Assembly: GCA_004554205.1 (NCBI GenBank)
Contig: SFNH01000018.1
Location: 1 to 23,450 of the forward strand
DNA: 23,450 bases
Source: Clostridium sp.
GTDB taxonomy: Bacteria; Bacillota; Clostridia; Lachnospirales; Lachnospiraceae
Direction of reading: 5' to 3'
Below, in pieces: positions 1 through 7,607 of the stretch; the first letter of the stretch is position 1, and each line of letters opens with the position of its first letter. The position numbers were made by a program, and so were the translations under genes. The notes beneath the pieces were generated by a model. The model was not told where the DNA came from. It saw only the letters and a list, made by a program, of their open reading frames with translations, and ran no database searches.

Positions 1-106
1 GTCAACAGGTTTTTTCAAATTATTTCAAAAATCCCATCAAAACGGCGCGCCTCTCTTTCCGGGACTTTATCATAAAATCCGCCGGAAACACCGCATGGCT
101 GAACTC

Positions 107-1477
107 TCACTTTACAATCCGGAGGTTCGGATAACGGCTTTCAATCCGCTCGTCCGGGAAATGCTCATCAAAGTACTCCGCCACCGGGCCGTTTCCCGGG
201 ATTTGCGCCTGTCTCTCGGAATATCGCCCCATGGCGATCCCGGAAATCAGAATATCGACCGCCATGAGCGCGGCAAGCACGTTGCAGACAATCTTTCCCG
301 CCCGCACCGGGATTTTCTCAATCCATGACGAGAGCGGCGGATAAATCAGCTTAAGCCATATCACGGCAACGATCCCCCAGAAAAAACAGAAAAGCAGATT
401 GATCCTGCCGCCCAGATTAAAGGGGATCGCGGAATAATCCCAGAACACTGTGCCAAACATACGTTCTGTAAACACGCTGCAGAAGTACTCATACGCGCCG
501 CCCAGAACCGTCCCCGCAGTAAAGATCAGCCGGTCGCTCGAATCGCGGTAACGGTAGAGGAACACCGTCAGCATCACACAGCCAAGCCCCCAGACGATGC
601 TGAAAGGGCCGTAGACCACGCTGCTCCGGCTCATAAGCTTTCCCGCCGTCACATAGACAAAGACCGTCTCCACGATATCGCCCATAAACGCCCCGATGAA
701 AAAGAGACTGATCAGCTTATAAATGCTGCAGCCGTAGCCAAAGATAACCCGCTCGGCCGCCCTCTGCCGCTCCTGCTCCTTTTTGCGCTCCTCCAAAAGA
801 TTCTGAAGGGAGATATTCGGGTAAGCGCCCATCATACGTCGCTGAATCCGTCTTGTGATCGCATTCCCGAGGGAGTCGGAAAGGCGCTGCAGATCCTCGG
901 TGAGCTGGTCGATGCGCTTAAGCTTGTGATGGAGCTCAAGAAGCGCAACCGTTGTTCCTGCCGCGTCCGCGGCAAGAATCAGGTAGACCACCCACAAAAA
1001 CACATTCCCAACGGGACGAGGGAGCATGTGTACAACAGAGAGCAGAAGCGGATTTGCGAATTTTATCGTCAGGACAGCGAAAAGCCCCAGTAAAACCGAG
1101 TTTCTGAGACATATGTAGCCATCAAGCTGCCACTTCTCCCCGGAATAATCCCACCATTTCCGGTGGAACAGGCGCTCCATAACGCGACCCGTCCAGTATT
1201 CCAGGAAGGATGCCAGGATCATGCCGCCCAGGAACAGAAAGACAGGATGATCCTTAAGGTCCGGCAAAAAAATTGCAAACGCCGCCGCCGATGCGCCGTA
1301 GAGCATACAAAACGGCGCGTTTAAAAATCCCTTATTGACCAGCTTGTGATGCCTTGCCGCCGCTGTGCACACCTCCATGCACCAGCCCGCGAACGAATAG
1401 ATCAGTATCAGCCAAAGGAGTTCATATCCTGTGTATTTCATGGTTAATCCCATAAATTTACGCATCCTCTCCATCAT
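107..1477 (-). CDS. Tandem-duplicated PF06541-type membrane protein (putative ABC transporter permease)
   Basis: This is a polytopic membrane protein of about 456 residues, unusual in that it contains the same module twice. Copy 1 covers about residues 15-190 and copy 2 about 250-430. Each copy begins with a hydrophobic helix carrying an acidic residue (GWCMEV; GDIVETV). Each then has a glycine and proline-rich stretch (GFLNAPFCMLYG; VVYGPFSIVWG), a helix with EYW or EYF, and a WDYS motif. An amphipathic basic linker (about 190-240) joins them. The fold resembles the family annotated as putative ABC-transporter type IV (PF06541), whose substrate and mechanism are not established; no ATPase is adjacent. 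It overlaps the end of the uracil permease gene by 20 bases, so it is probably translationally coupled and last in the operon. The start is uncertain: ATGs at 1477, 1453 and 1441 are possible and none has a well-spaced ribosome binding site. Confidence 0.75.
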   Translation of the reverse strand: MMERMRKFMGLTMKYTGYELLWLILIYSFAGWCMEVCTAAARHHKLVNKGFLNAPFCMLYGASAAAFAIFLPDLKDHPVFLFLGGMILASFLEYWTGRVMERLFHRKWWDYSGEKWQLDGYICLRNSVLLGLFAVLTIKFANPLLLSVVHMLPRPVGNVFLWVVYLILAADAAGTTVALLELHHKLKRIDQLTEDLQRLSDSLGNAITRRIQRRMMGAYPNISLQNLLEERKKEQERQRAAERVIFGYGCSIYKLISLFFIGAFMGDIVETVFVYVTAGKLMSRSSVVYGPFSIVWGLGCVMLTVFLYRYRDSSDRLIFTAGTVLGGAYEYFCSVFTERMFGTVFWDYSAIPFNLGGRINLLFCFFWGIVAVIWLKLIYPPLSSWIEKIPVRAGKIVCNVLAALMAVDILISGIAMGRYSERQAQIPGNGPVAEYFDEHFPDERIESRYPNLRIVK

Positions 1478-2720
1478 TCGTCAGTCTCAGCCTGTCAAGG
1501 GCATAGAAGGACAGGCTTAAAAGCATTCCGACTACGCACGCCAGCACCATTCCGGTAAGCTCGACATTTCCGAACCGGACCGCGATCCCGGAAAGCCCGG
1601 TCACGAAGATCACGGAAGTCAGCGCCTGGTTCCTGGATTTTGCGAAGTCGACTTTTCCGTCCACGAGAATCCGAAGACCCGAGGTGCCGATCATTCCGTA
1701 CAGCAGGAAGGAAATTCCGCCGATAACCGGGCCCGGGATCGTGCTGATCAGCGCAGACAACTTGCCCACAAAGGAACAGACGATGGAGAGCACGGCCGCA
1801 CCTGCGATAACGTACACGCTGTACACACCGGTCATTGCCATGACGCCGATATTCTCGCCGTAGGTCGTGGTCGGAACGGAACCGATCAGACCGGAGAGCA
1901 TAGTCGAGAAATTATCTGCAAAGAGACTTCTGTGGAGCCCCGGATCCTTTAACAGGTCGCGTCCGACGATCTTGCTCGTCACGACCTGATGTCCGATATG
2001 CTCCGACGCGATCACCAGGATAACCGGGAGAATGATCAGGATAGCTTCCGCGTTAAATTTCGGAGCGGTAAAATTCGGCAGAGCAAGCCACGGCGCCGCG
2101 GCCACCTCCGCAAAGCTCACAATCCCGCAGGCAACCGCTGCCGCGTATCCGGCAATGACCGCAACGAGAATCGGAATCACGGAGAGGAACCCTTTAAATA
2201 CGATAGAGCCAAACACCGCAATGCCGAGCGTCACCAAAAATACGATCAGGTTCTTCGGGTCGATGTGCTCCTCCAAAAGTCCCGCAGTACCTGCCGCGGA
2301 GCCGGAAAGCTCAAGGCCGATCAGCGCCACAACAGGCCCCATCGCCGCCGGCGGGAGCACCACATCAATCCACTTCGTGCCGAACCTGTAAATGATAAAT
2401 GCCAGGACACAGCCGAGAAAACCGACTACGACGAAGCCGCCGAGCGCATACGGATAGCCGTAGTTTGCGATCACGATCCCCGCGGGCGCCAGAAACGCGA
2501 AGCTTGAGCCGAGATAGGCGGGAGCCTTCCCCTTTGTGATCAGAATGAAAAGAAGCGTCCCGAAGCCATTCATAAAAAGAACGATCGCCGGGCTGATGCC
2601 AAAGAGAAACGGAACAAGAACCGATGCCCCGAACATTGCAAACATATGCTGTATGCTCAGCGGTATCAGCATTTGCACGGGAACCTTCTCATCTACCTGA
2701 ATAATACGTTTGTCAGCCAT
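1458..2720 (-). CDS. uraA: Uracil permease (NCS2 family, UraA/PyrP)
   Basis: This is a 420-residue integral membrane protein that probably imports uracil by proton symport for pyrimidine salvage. The sequence matches the NCS2 nucleobase transporter family. The N-terminal half has the QHMFAMFGASVLVP helix. The centre has the family signature with SEHIGH, followed by NFSTMLSGLIGSVPTTTYGENIGV, which carries the conserved acidic residues for substrate and proton handling. About 14 hydrophobic segments are expected. The length is normal for the family. The start is well supported: AAGGAGG lies 6 bases upstream of the ATG. It sits 26 bases after a small unknown gene and overlaps the next membrane protein gene. 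No pyrimidine attenuator is visible, as there is no room for one upstream. Other nucleobases (for example xanthine) are less likely given the UraA-like motif. Confidence 0.92.
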   Translation of the reverse strand: MADKRIIQVDEKVPVQMLIPLSIQHMFAMFGASVLVPFLFGISPAIVLFMNGFGTLLFILITKGKAPAYLGSSFAFLAPAGIVIANYGYPYALGGFVVVGFLGCVLAFIIYRFGTKWIDVVLPPAAMGPVVALIGLELSGSAAGTAGLLEEHIDPKNLIVFLVTLGIAVFGSIVFKGFLSVIPILVAVIAGYAAAVACGIVSFAEVAAAPWLALPNFTAPKFNAEAILIILPVILVIASEHIGHQVVTSKIVGRDLLKDPGLHRSLFADNFSTMLSGLIGSVPTTTYGENIGVMAMTGVYSVYVIAGAAVLSIVCSFVGKLSALISTIPGPVIGGISFLLYGMIGTSGLRILVDGKVDFAKSRNQALTSVIFVTGLSGIAVRFGNVELTGMVLACVVGMLLSLSFYALDRLRLTNDGEDA

Positions 2721-2746
2721 AATTTTCCTCCTTTTTCATGGGTGAT

Positions 2747-3052
2747 TTAGGTCTGCTCATAGCAGTATTTCATCAATTCATATTTCTCGTCGTCCACAGC
2801 GTTCTTCGGCTCATAAGCATAGAGCATTTGCTCAAGCCTTTCCATCTCCTCCGAAGCGGGAAGGTCTTTCGTTTTCTCCGCAAGCTCCCCCTGCATCCGT
2901 GCAAGCTCTTTTCGTCGCTTGGGGAGCGGGAGCTGATAGAGCTTTGCCAACATACCGATGACGGCAATGCACTCCGTGTCAGCGCTGATCTTCGGAAGTT
3001 TCGGAAAGCCCAGGCGGATGTCTATGGACTGCTTTATGATCGAAAATACCAT
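2747..3052 (-). CDS. Small conserved-looking protein of unknown function
   Basis: This encodes a predicted soluble protein of 101 residues that I do not recognise. The N-terminus (MVFSIIKQSIDIRLGFPKLP) is hydrophobic and basic. The middle (about residues 42-75) is a charged helix rich in Lys, Arg and Glu, and the C-terminus is acidic with Tyr residues. There is no signal peptide, membrane segment or cysteine cluster. It is probably real because it fills the gap between recU and the uracil permease gene, starts 2 bases after the recU stop, and has GGAGG within the recU 3' end about 10 bases before its ATG. Tight coupling to recU suggests a partner of that gene or an accessory of cell envelope or DNA processing. 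This is context-based inference only. Confidence 0.65.
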   Translation of the reverse strand: MVFSIIKQSIDIRLGFPKLPKISADTECIAVIGMLAKLYQLPLPKRRKELARMQGELAEKTKDLPASEEMERLEQMLYAYEPKNAVDDEKYELMKYCYEQT

Positions 3053-3054
3053 CT

Positions 3055-3594
3055 TTAACGATCCTCCCGTCTCTCAAGATCCATCTGTATTGTTTCCAGA
3101 TAGTGCACAAGAATATCCCTGTTTGGACGAATACAGAAAGACCGGTCAATCTCATCATAGGTAAAGCTCTTCCTTCCACCCGCCTCCATCCGCTCCCAAA
3201 AGCGGTATAAATCCCGAAACGGGATGTAGTAGATCTCGTCCTCTTCCGTGAAATTAAGAATGATAAACGCGATTCCGCCCTGCTCCTCAAACTCCTTCAT
3301 AAAAAGGATCTGGTGCTCGTGGACATTCTGCAGGGGAAAGGTGCGGACCGCGCACTCCTTGGCGTCAAAGCACACCGGGATTCCCTGTACCGCCCCGATG
3401 TAGTCCACAGTGCTCTTCTGGTCGAAATACGCAAGCGTAATGTGCCTGCTCTCCTTCTCAATATTGATCGGCGTGATCGGCGTCGGAATCTTTTGAATCA
3501 GCGCCAGCCTTTTCTCCCGGTAAATCTGGTTGGTATGGTTGATCATATCCTCCAGGGTGGAGCCGCGAAGCCCTCTGCTCTTCCATGTTCCCAT
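3055..3594 (-). CDS. recU: Holliday junction resolvase RecU
   Basis: RecU is the Mg-dependent endonuclease that resolves four-way DNA junctions during recombination and repair in Firmicutes. The family signature is clear: GLRGSTLEDMINHTNQIY near the N-terminus, KIPTPITPI, the nuclease core STVDYIGAVQGIPVCFDAKE with conserved Asp, Asp/Ala-Lys and Glu residues, and a C-terminal FTEEDEIYYIPF segment. The product is 179 residues from the chosen start, normal to slightly short for the family. The start at 3594 (MGTWKSRG) is preferred because GAGGAG lies 7 bases upstream; an in-frame TTG at 3615 lies inside the end of the preceding gene. It begins 4 bases after the rluA-family stop. In Bacillus recU is usually paired with a penicillin-binding protein gene; that neighbour is absent here. 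Confidence 0.93.
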   Translation of the reverse strand: MGTWKSRGLRGSTLEDMINHTNQIYREKRLALIQKIPTPITPINIEKESRHITLAYFDQKSTVDYIGAVQGIPVCFDAKECAVRTFPLQNVHEHQILFMKEFEEQGGIAFIILNFTEEDEIYYIPFRDLYRFWERMEAGGRKSFTYDEIDRSFCIRPNRDILVHYLETIQMDLERREDR

Positions 3595-3598
3595 CTTT

Positions 3599-4561
3599 CT
3601 ACTCCTCTTCTCCAAACACCCGTGAAAACTCCTGCGGCGCCGGAGCGCGAAAGGCGCGTCCGCTTAAATAAGCAAATTCTCCCTCAAGCTCCGGGAAAAC
3701 CATCTCATAAGAGTGAAGCATCTGGGAGCGGATCTGAAAGCGCCGTTTTACCTCCTCGTTGGTCTTAGCGTCTCCGTACTTGTAATCCCCCACGATCGGG
3801 TGACCGATGGCGGCAAGGTGGGCGCGGATCTGGTGCGTGCGCCCCGTGATCAGCATGACCTTCAAAAGCGTAAAGCCGTTCTTTTCCCTTATCGGCTCAT
3901 ACTCCGTGCAAATCGGCGAGCTGTCCGGAAGCTCAGTCTCTGAGACCGTAACCTGATTGCTCCGCTCATCCTTCTTAAGATACCCTTTGATCAGCCGCGA
4001 CCCTTCCACCCTGCCCTTAACAGCGCAGAGATAATATTTGTGAAGGGAACGATCCTTAAACACGGCGGAGAGCATCTGAAGCCCGGCAAGAGACTTCCCG
4101 GCAGCCACAAGCCCGCTGGTATTTCTGTCGAGCCGGTTGCACACCGACGGGCGGAAGCTGCGCAGCTCCTCCTCCTTAAGCTGTCCCGATGTGAGCAGAT
4201 AGTCGATCACATACTCCACAAGAGACTCGTCCGAATCCTTTGCCTTCTGCGAGAGCATACCGGGGGGCTTATCTACCAGCAGAATATGCTTATCCTCGTA
4301 CACGATATCAAGCTTTTGCCTCTTAACCTGCTGCACCCTCACTTCAGAAAACTTCTCGATGGTCTCGCCCGCAAGGAACAGCTTCACCTCGTCCCCCTCA
4401 GAAAGCCTCTCCGAGCCATCACATTTTTTTCCGTTCAGGGTGATGTTTTTCTTTCGCATCATCTTGTAGAGAAAGCCTTTTCCCGCCAGGTTTAAATACT
4501 TTCCCAGCAGCTTATCAAGCCGCTGTCCGGCCTCGTTTTCACTTACAATGATGGACTTCAT
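3599..4561 (-). CDS. RluA-family RNA pseudouridine synthase
   Basis: This enzyme isomerises uridine to pseudouridine in RNA, most likely 23S rRNA. It is 320 residues long. Residues about 12-60 form an S4-type RNA-binding domain (AGQRLDKLLGKYL, MRKKNITLNGKK). The catalytic domain follows, with the RluA signature NRLDRNTSGLV; Asp145 is the expected catalytic nucleophile. The later motifs GRTHQIRAHLAAIGHPIVGDYKYG are also intact. The S4 plus catalytic layout fits the RluC/RluD branch, but the target uridines cannot be assigned from sequence alone. The gene starts 16 bases after the short-chain dehydrogenase stop, with GAGGAG somewhat far (about 12 bases) from the ATG, which suggests coupling. 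It is followed almost without a gap by recU. Confidence 0.92.
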   Translation of the reverse strand: MKSIIVSENEAGQRLDKLLGKYLNLAGKGFLYKMMRKKNITLNGKKCDGSERLSEGDEVKLFLAGETIEKFSEVRVQQVKRQKLDIVYEDKHILLVDKPPGMLSQKAKDSDESLVEYVIDYLLTSGQLKEEELRSFRPSVCNRLDRNTSGLVAAGKSLAGLQMLSAVFKDRSLHKYYLCAVKGRVEGSRLIKGYLKKDERSNQVTVSETELPDSSPICTEYEPIREKNGFTLLKVMLITGRTHQIRAHLAAIGHPIVGDYKYGDAKTNEEVKRRFQIRSQMLHSYEMVFPELEGEFAYLSGRAFRAPAPQEFSRVFGEEE

Positions 4562-4577
4562 GGTTATTGTAATCTCC

Positions 4578-5339
4578 TCATTTGATCAGCTCCATCCCTC
4601 TTAAAAGCGCCTCGTGGGGAAGCGCCTTGCAGAGCACATAAAACGCCTTCATAAGCGGGCCGTACACCGATACGCTCTTTCCCACCATGCTGTCATAAAG
4701 CGCCAGGCGCACCACCTTCACCGGATCTGCCATGGCAAGCCGCTTATAAAGCGGAATCTTTCCCGTCGTCTCCGCAATATCGAAAAATTCTGTGCGCACC
4801 GGCCCCGGGCAGACGGCAGTCACCGCGATGTCGCGGGAGCGTAGCTCTGCGTTCAGCGCGCGGCTGTAGCTTAACACAAAGGACTTCGTCGCCGCATACA
4901 CCGCAAAGCCCGGCTGCGGCAGAAATGACGCCGCGGATGCAAACTGAATGATGCGGCTGTGTTTCGGCATATAGGGAAGCGTTATGTGGGTCACACCGCA
5001 GAGCGCCTCACAGTTTAAGCGCACCATGGCAAGCTCATCCGCGATCGGGAGGTCTTCCTCCTTACCGATCTTCCCAAACCCCGCAGCATTTACCAGAATC
5101 CTTACCTCCGGTTTTTCCTCCATGAGCGCCCGCTCAAGCGGCGTGAGCGCGCCGTCCTCACACAGATCCAGCGGGAAAATGCGAAGCGGGACACGGATTT
5201 TTTCCTTAAGCTCCTTAAGGCGCTCCTCCCGCCTCGCCACCGCCCAGATCTCAGAAAGACCCGGAAAACGCTCCGAAAGCTGGATAATGCTCTCTCTTCC
5301 CATCCCGGAAGACGCCCCTGTCACAACGGCAATTTTCAT
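4578..5339 (-). CDS. Short-chain dehydrogenase/reductase (SDR)
   Basis: This is a 253-residue NAD(P)-dependent oxidoreductase of the classical SDR type. The Rossmann nucleotide-binding motif TGASSGMGRES is at residues 7-17. An arginine-rich region after beta-2 (ARREER, 35-40) favours NADPH. NAAG is at 84-87, and the catalytic set Asn109, Ser138, Tyr148 and Lys152 (YAATK) is complete. PGPVRTEF follows at about 178-185. The substrate cannot be told from the sequence; the closest general type is the YqjQ/DltE-like SDR with a hydrophobic C-terminal tail (about 225-245). It lies 17 bases after the HAD gene and 16 bases before the rluA-family gene. The ribosome binding site is a moderate AAGGCGG about 9 bases from the ATG. 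Confidence 0.88.
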   Translation of the reverse strand: MKIAVVTGASSGMGRESIIQLSERFPGLSEIWAVARREERLKELKEKIRVPLRIFPLDLCEDGALTPLERALMEEKPEVRILVNAAGFGKIGKEEDLPIADELAMVRLNCEALCGVTHITLPYMPKHSRIIQFASAASFLPQPGFAVYAATKSFVLSYSRALNAELRSRDIAVTAVCPGPVRTEFFDIAETTGKIPLYKRLAMADPVKVVRLALYDSMVGKSVSVYGPLMKAFYVLCKALPHEALLRGMELIK

Positions 5340-5356
5340 CTTTGATTCCGCCTTTC

Positions 5357-6043
5357 TTATATATTTTCAAAAATAGCATCATAGTCCCTGATAAAATAAT
5401 CCGCCAGCCGGTATTTCTCCTCCCGCATCTTCGCGGAAAATTCATCCTCCACAGCGCAGACCTGCATCCCGGCGGCAAGACCAGCCTGAATGCCCGCCGG
5501 AATATCCTCAAATACCATGCACTGTTCCGGCGGCACCCCAAGCGCCCCGGCAACCTTCAGATAGATATCCGGCGACGGCTTTCCCGCCGCGACCTCACAC
5601 GCCGTCGTGATCACGTCAAAATAAGAGGTTATCCCGAGCGATTGTAGCACCGCGTCCACCATCGCGCGCCCGTTGCTGGTCGCAATCCCGGCCTTCTTTC
5701 CCGTGGCTCTCAGATATTTGAGGAGCCGTTCGGCGCCTTTTTTTAACGGAACCTCGTGGCGGTACTTCTCGATGCTCATATCGGTCCACGCCTGCTTGAT
5801 CTCCTCTAAACTCACCGGAAGCTTAAAGGTCTCCTTAAAGTAGACCGCCGTTTCCGAAAAGCTCATGCCCTCGATCTCCTTCTGAAGAAGCGGCGGACAC
5901 TCATGGCCGAAGCGCCCGAGGAACTCCACATCGATCTCCTTCCACATCCACATGGAATCGACCAGAGTGCCGTCCAGATCAAAGATCACGGCACGCTTTT
6001 TTTCCAGGGTTCTCAAAAGTGTTTCCTTTTTTATCTCCTCCAT
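5357..6043 (-). CDS. HAD-superfamily hydrolase (beta-phosphoglucomutase-like phosphatase)
   Basis: This is a 228-residue haloacid dehalogenase-type enzyme, probably a small-molecule phosphatase. Motif I is IFDLDGTLVDS, with nucleophile Asp22 and general acid Asp24. Motif II is IATSNGRAM, motif III the lysine in AAGKPSPDIYLK, and motif IV the acidic pair in VFEDIPAGIQAG. A four-helix cap between residues about 30 and 100 (EIDVEFLGRFGHECPPLLQKEI) places it in subfamily IA with beta-phosphoglucomutase and pseudouridine-5'-phosphatase relatives. The true substrate is unknown. The start is supported by GGAGG 7 bases upstream. It follows the rRNA methyltransferase gene by 52 bases with no visible promoter in the gap. 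Confidence 0.88.
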   Translation of the reverse strand: MEEIKKETLLRTLEKKRAVIFDLDGTLVDSMWMWKEIDVEFLGRFGHECPPLLQKEIEGMSFSETAVYFKETFKLPVSLEEIKQAWTDMSIEKYRHEVPLKKGAERLLKYLRATGKKAGIATSNGRAMVDAVLQSLGITSYFDVITTACEVAAGKPSPDIYLKVAGALGVPPEQCMVFEDIPAGIQAGLAAGMQVCAVEDEFSAKMREEKYRLADYFIRDYDAIFENI

Positions 6044-6095
6044 CGAATCTCCTCCACTTCGTCTTTAGCAGGGGTGCGGCACAAAAACGTTCCTG

Positions 6096-7460
6096 TCACT
6101 GCCACCGCCAACCCGGATAATATTTATTTTTGAGGCTTTTGCCCGTGCATTTTGCCCAGCCGATGGGATAACCGTCCACGCACACCAGAACCCATCCCTT
6201 CTCTAACGCTTCCTCATCCTTCAAAAGGATCGTCTCGCCCTTTAAGTAGCGGATCACGCGCTCATCCTCACAGCTCATGGAAAAGCTTCGGGCAAATTCC
6301 CGCTTCTGAAGCGCCATTGCCACCGCCTGGGACGGCTCAAATTTTGCCCCTTTCCATTCTCCGAGCAAAAGTCCCGTGCGAAGATAGCGGAGCTTTATGC
6401 GCGGGTCAAAACCTTCCGGGAGATAATACACCATACCGTTTTTTACCATCATGCGGCTTCGCTCAAACCTGCCGCGCACAAGCGCTTCCCACTCGCAAAA
6501 ATCGCTTTTTTCCTCAAGGCGGACAATATCGGCGGACACCTCATTTTTCCGCGCGGTCTCCGGCTCGGGAAAAGCAGTCTCCCCGTTTTTTTTAAGCAGC
6601 GCCAGAAAATGCCCCTCACCGTTAATCTTATGCGGAAACAGGCGGATGACCGGCTTTTCGTCCACGCCCCTTTCTGCCCCTTCCCAGAGCGGGATCGGAA
6701 TCAGGCTGATCTGTGGCGCTTCTTTTAAGATCCAGTCGATAGCGTCCTCGTTCTCCTCCTTTGCGAAGGTGCAGGTCGAATATAAGAGCAGCCCGCCCGG
6801 CTTTAACATCCGCACCGCTTCTTTTAAAAGATTTCTCTGAATCGGCGCATAGTATTCCGGTCCGCGTTCCTCCCAGCTCCTAATCAGAGTTTCATCTTTT
6901 CGGAACATTCCCTCGCCCGAGCACGGCGCATCGACCAGAATCCTGTCAAAAAACGCGCCGAAGGTATCCGCCAGCTTTTCCGGCGTCTCACTCGTCACAC
7001 AGATATTCGGGATACCGAACAGCTCCAGGTTTTTAAGGAGCGCTTTCGCCCGGGAATTGCTGATGTCGTTGGACACCAGGAGTCCCTCGCCGAAAAGTCT
7101 CGCCCCGAGCTCCGTGCTTTTCCCGCCGGGAGCGGCGCACAGATCGAGCACCTTATCCCCAGGCGCGACCGGAAGGATCGCCGCGGGGGCCATGGCGCTG
7201 GGCTCCTGAAGGTAGTACAGGCCCGCATAGTAATAGGGATGTCTGGAGGGCCGCTCCTCCCCACAGTAATAGCCGTTATCCGTCCACGGCACCGGCTGCA
7301 GGGGGAAAGGCGCGATGCGCTCCCACTCTTTCGCGGTGAGCTTTGCGCGGTTGATACGGAGCCCCTGAAACGCAGGAGACGCATAGCTTGCAAGCCAGGC
7401 TTCATACTCCCCGCCAAGAAGCTGCTTCATCCTGTCTAAGAAAGTCTGGGGTAAATTCAT
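6096..7460 (-). CDS. rsmF: RsmF/RsmB-type rRNA (cytosine-C5) methyltransferase
   Basis: This enzyme transfers a methyl group from S-adenosylmethionine to C5 of a cytosine in rRNA (Sun/NOL1/NOP2 family). From the chosen start it has 454 residues. The AdoMet site LDLCAAPGGKSTELG is at about 106-119. The two family cysteines are present: DAPCSG (Cys180) and YSTCTF (Cys230, the expected catalytic nucleophile). Residues about 330-454 form the extra C-terminal domain typical of YebU/RsmF (LRTGLLLGEWK, DGYPIGWAKC). The start at 7460 (MNLPQTF) is preferred because GAGGAG lies just upstream; an upstream in-frame start at 7493 would add 11 unconserved residues. It is the first gene of the leftward operon. 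The exact target cytosine is not predictable here. Confidence 0.9.
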   Translation of the reverse strand: MNLPQTFLDRMKQLLGGEYEAWLASYASPAFQGLRINRAKLTAKEWERIAPFPLQPVPWTDNGYYCGEERPSRHPYYYAGLYYLQEPSAMAPAAILPVAPGDKVLDLCAAPGGKSTELGARLFGEGLLVSNDISNSRAKALLKNLELFGIPNICVTSETPEKLADTFGAFFDRILVDAPCSGEGMFRKDETLIRSWEERGPEYYAPIQRNLLKEAVRMLKPGGLLLYSTCTFAKEENEDAIDWILKEAPQISLIPIPLWEGAERGVDEKPVIRLFPHKINGEGHFLALLKKNGETAFPEPETARKNEVSADIVRLEEKSDFCEWEALVRGRFERSRMMVKNGMVYYLPEGFDPRIKLRYLRTGLLLGEWKGAKFEPSQAVAMALQKREFARSFSMSCEDERVIRYLKGETILLKDEEALEKGWVLVCVDGYPIGWAKCTGKSLKNKYYPGWRWQ

Positions 7461-7504
7461 CTTTCTCCTCTCGTCTCGCATGGAAAAAATCATAAATCAG
7501 TAGA

Positions 7505-7513
7505 AGTATATCA
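7505..7513 (-). promoter_or_regulatory. Probable extended -10 promoter for the rsmF operon
   Basis: On the minus strand TGA-TATACT forms an extended -10 element 45 bases before the rsmF start. No convincing -35 accompanies it, which is acceptable for extended -10 promoters. It could drive the whole leftward run down to position 107. Confidence 0.4.
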
Positions 7514-7607
7514 CAAAATTTTGCTTATGGGAACAGTCAGTTACAATAGCCTCATAGAAACCGCTTCCATCTCATAAAGTGTAGAAAGAAAAAGGGGGCG
7601 TCTTCCC

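Noticed and set aside
56..88. Long imperfect hairpin downstream of the PF06541-type gene as a terminator
   Set aside because: TTTCCGG and CCGGAAA pair well, but on the minus strand no T-tract follows, so intrinsic termination is not supported.
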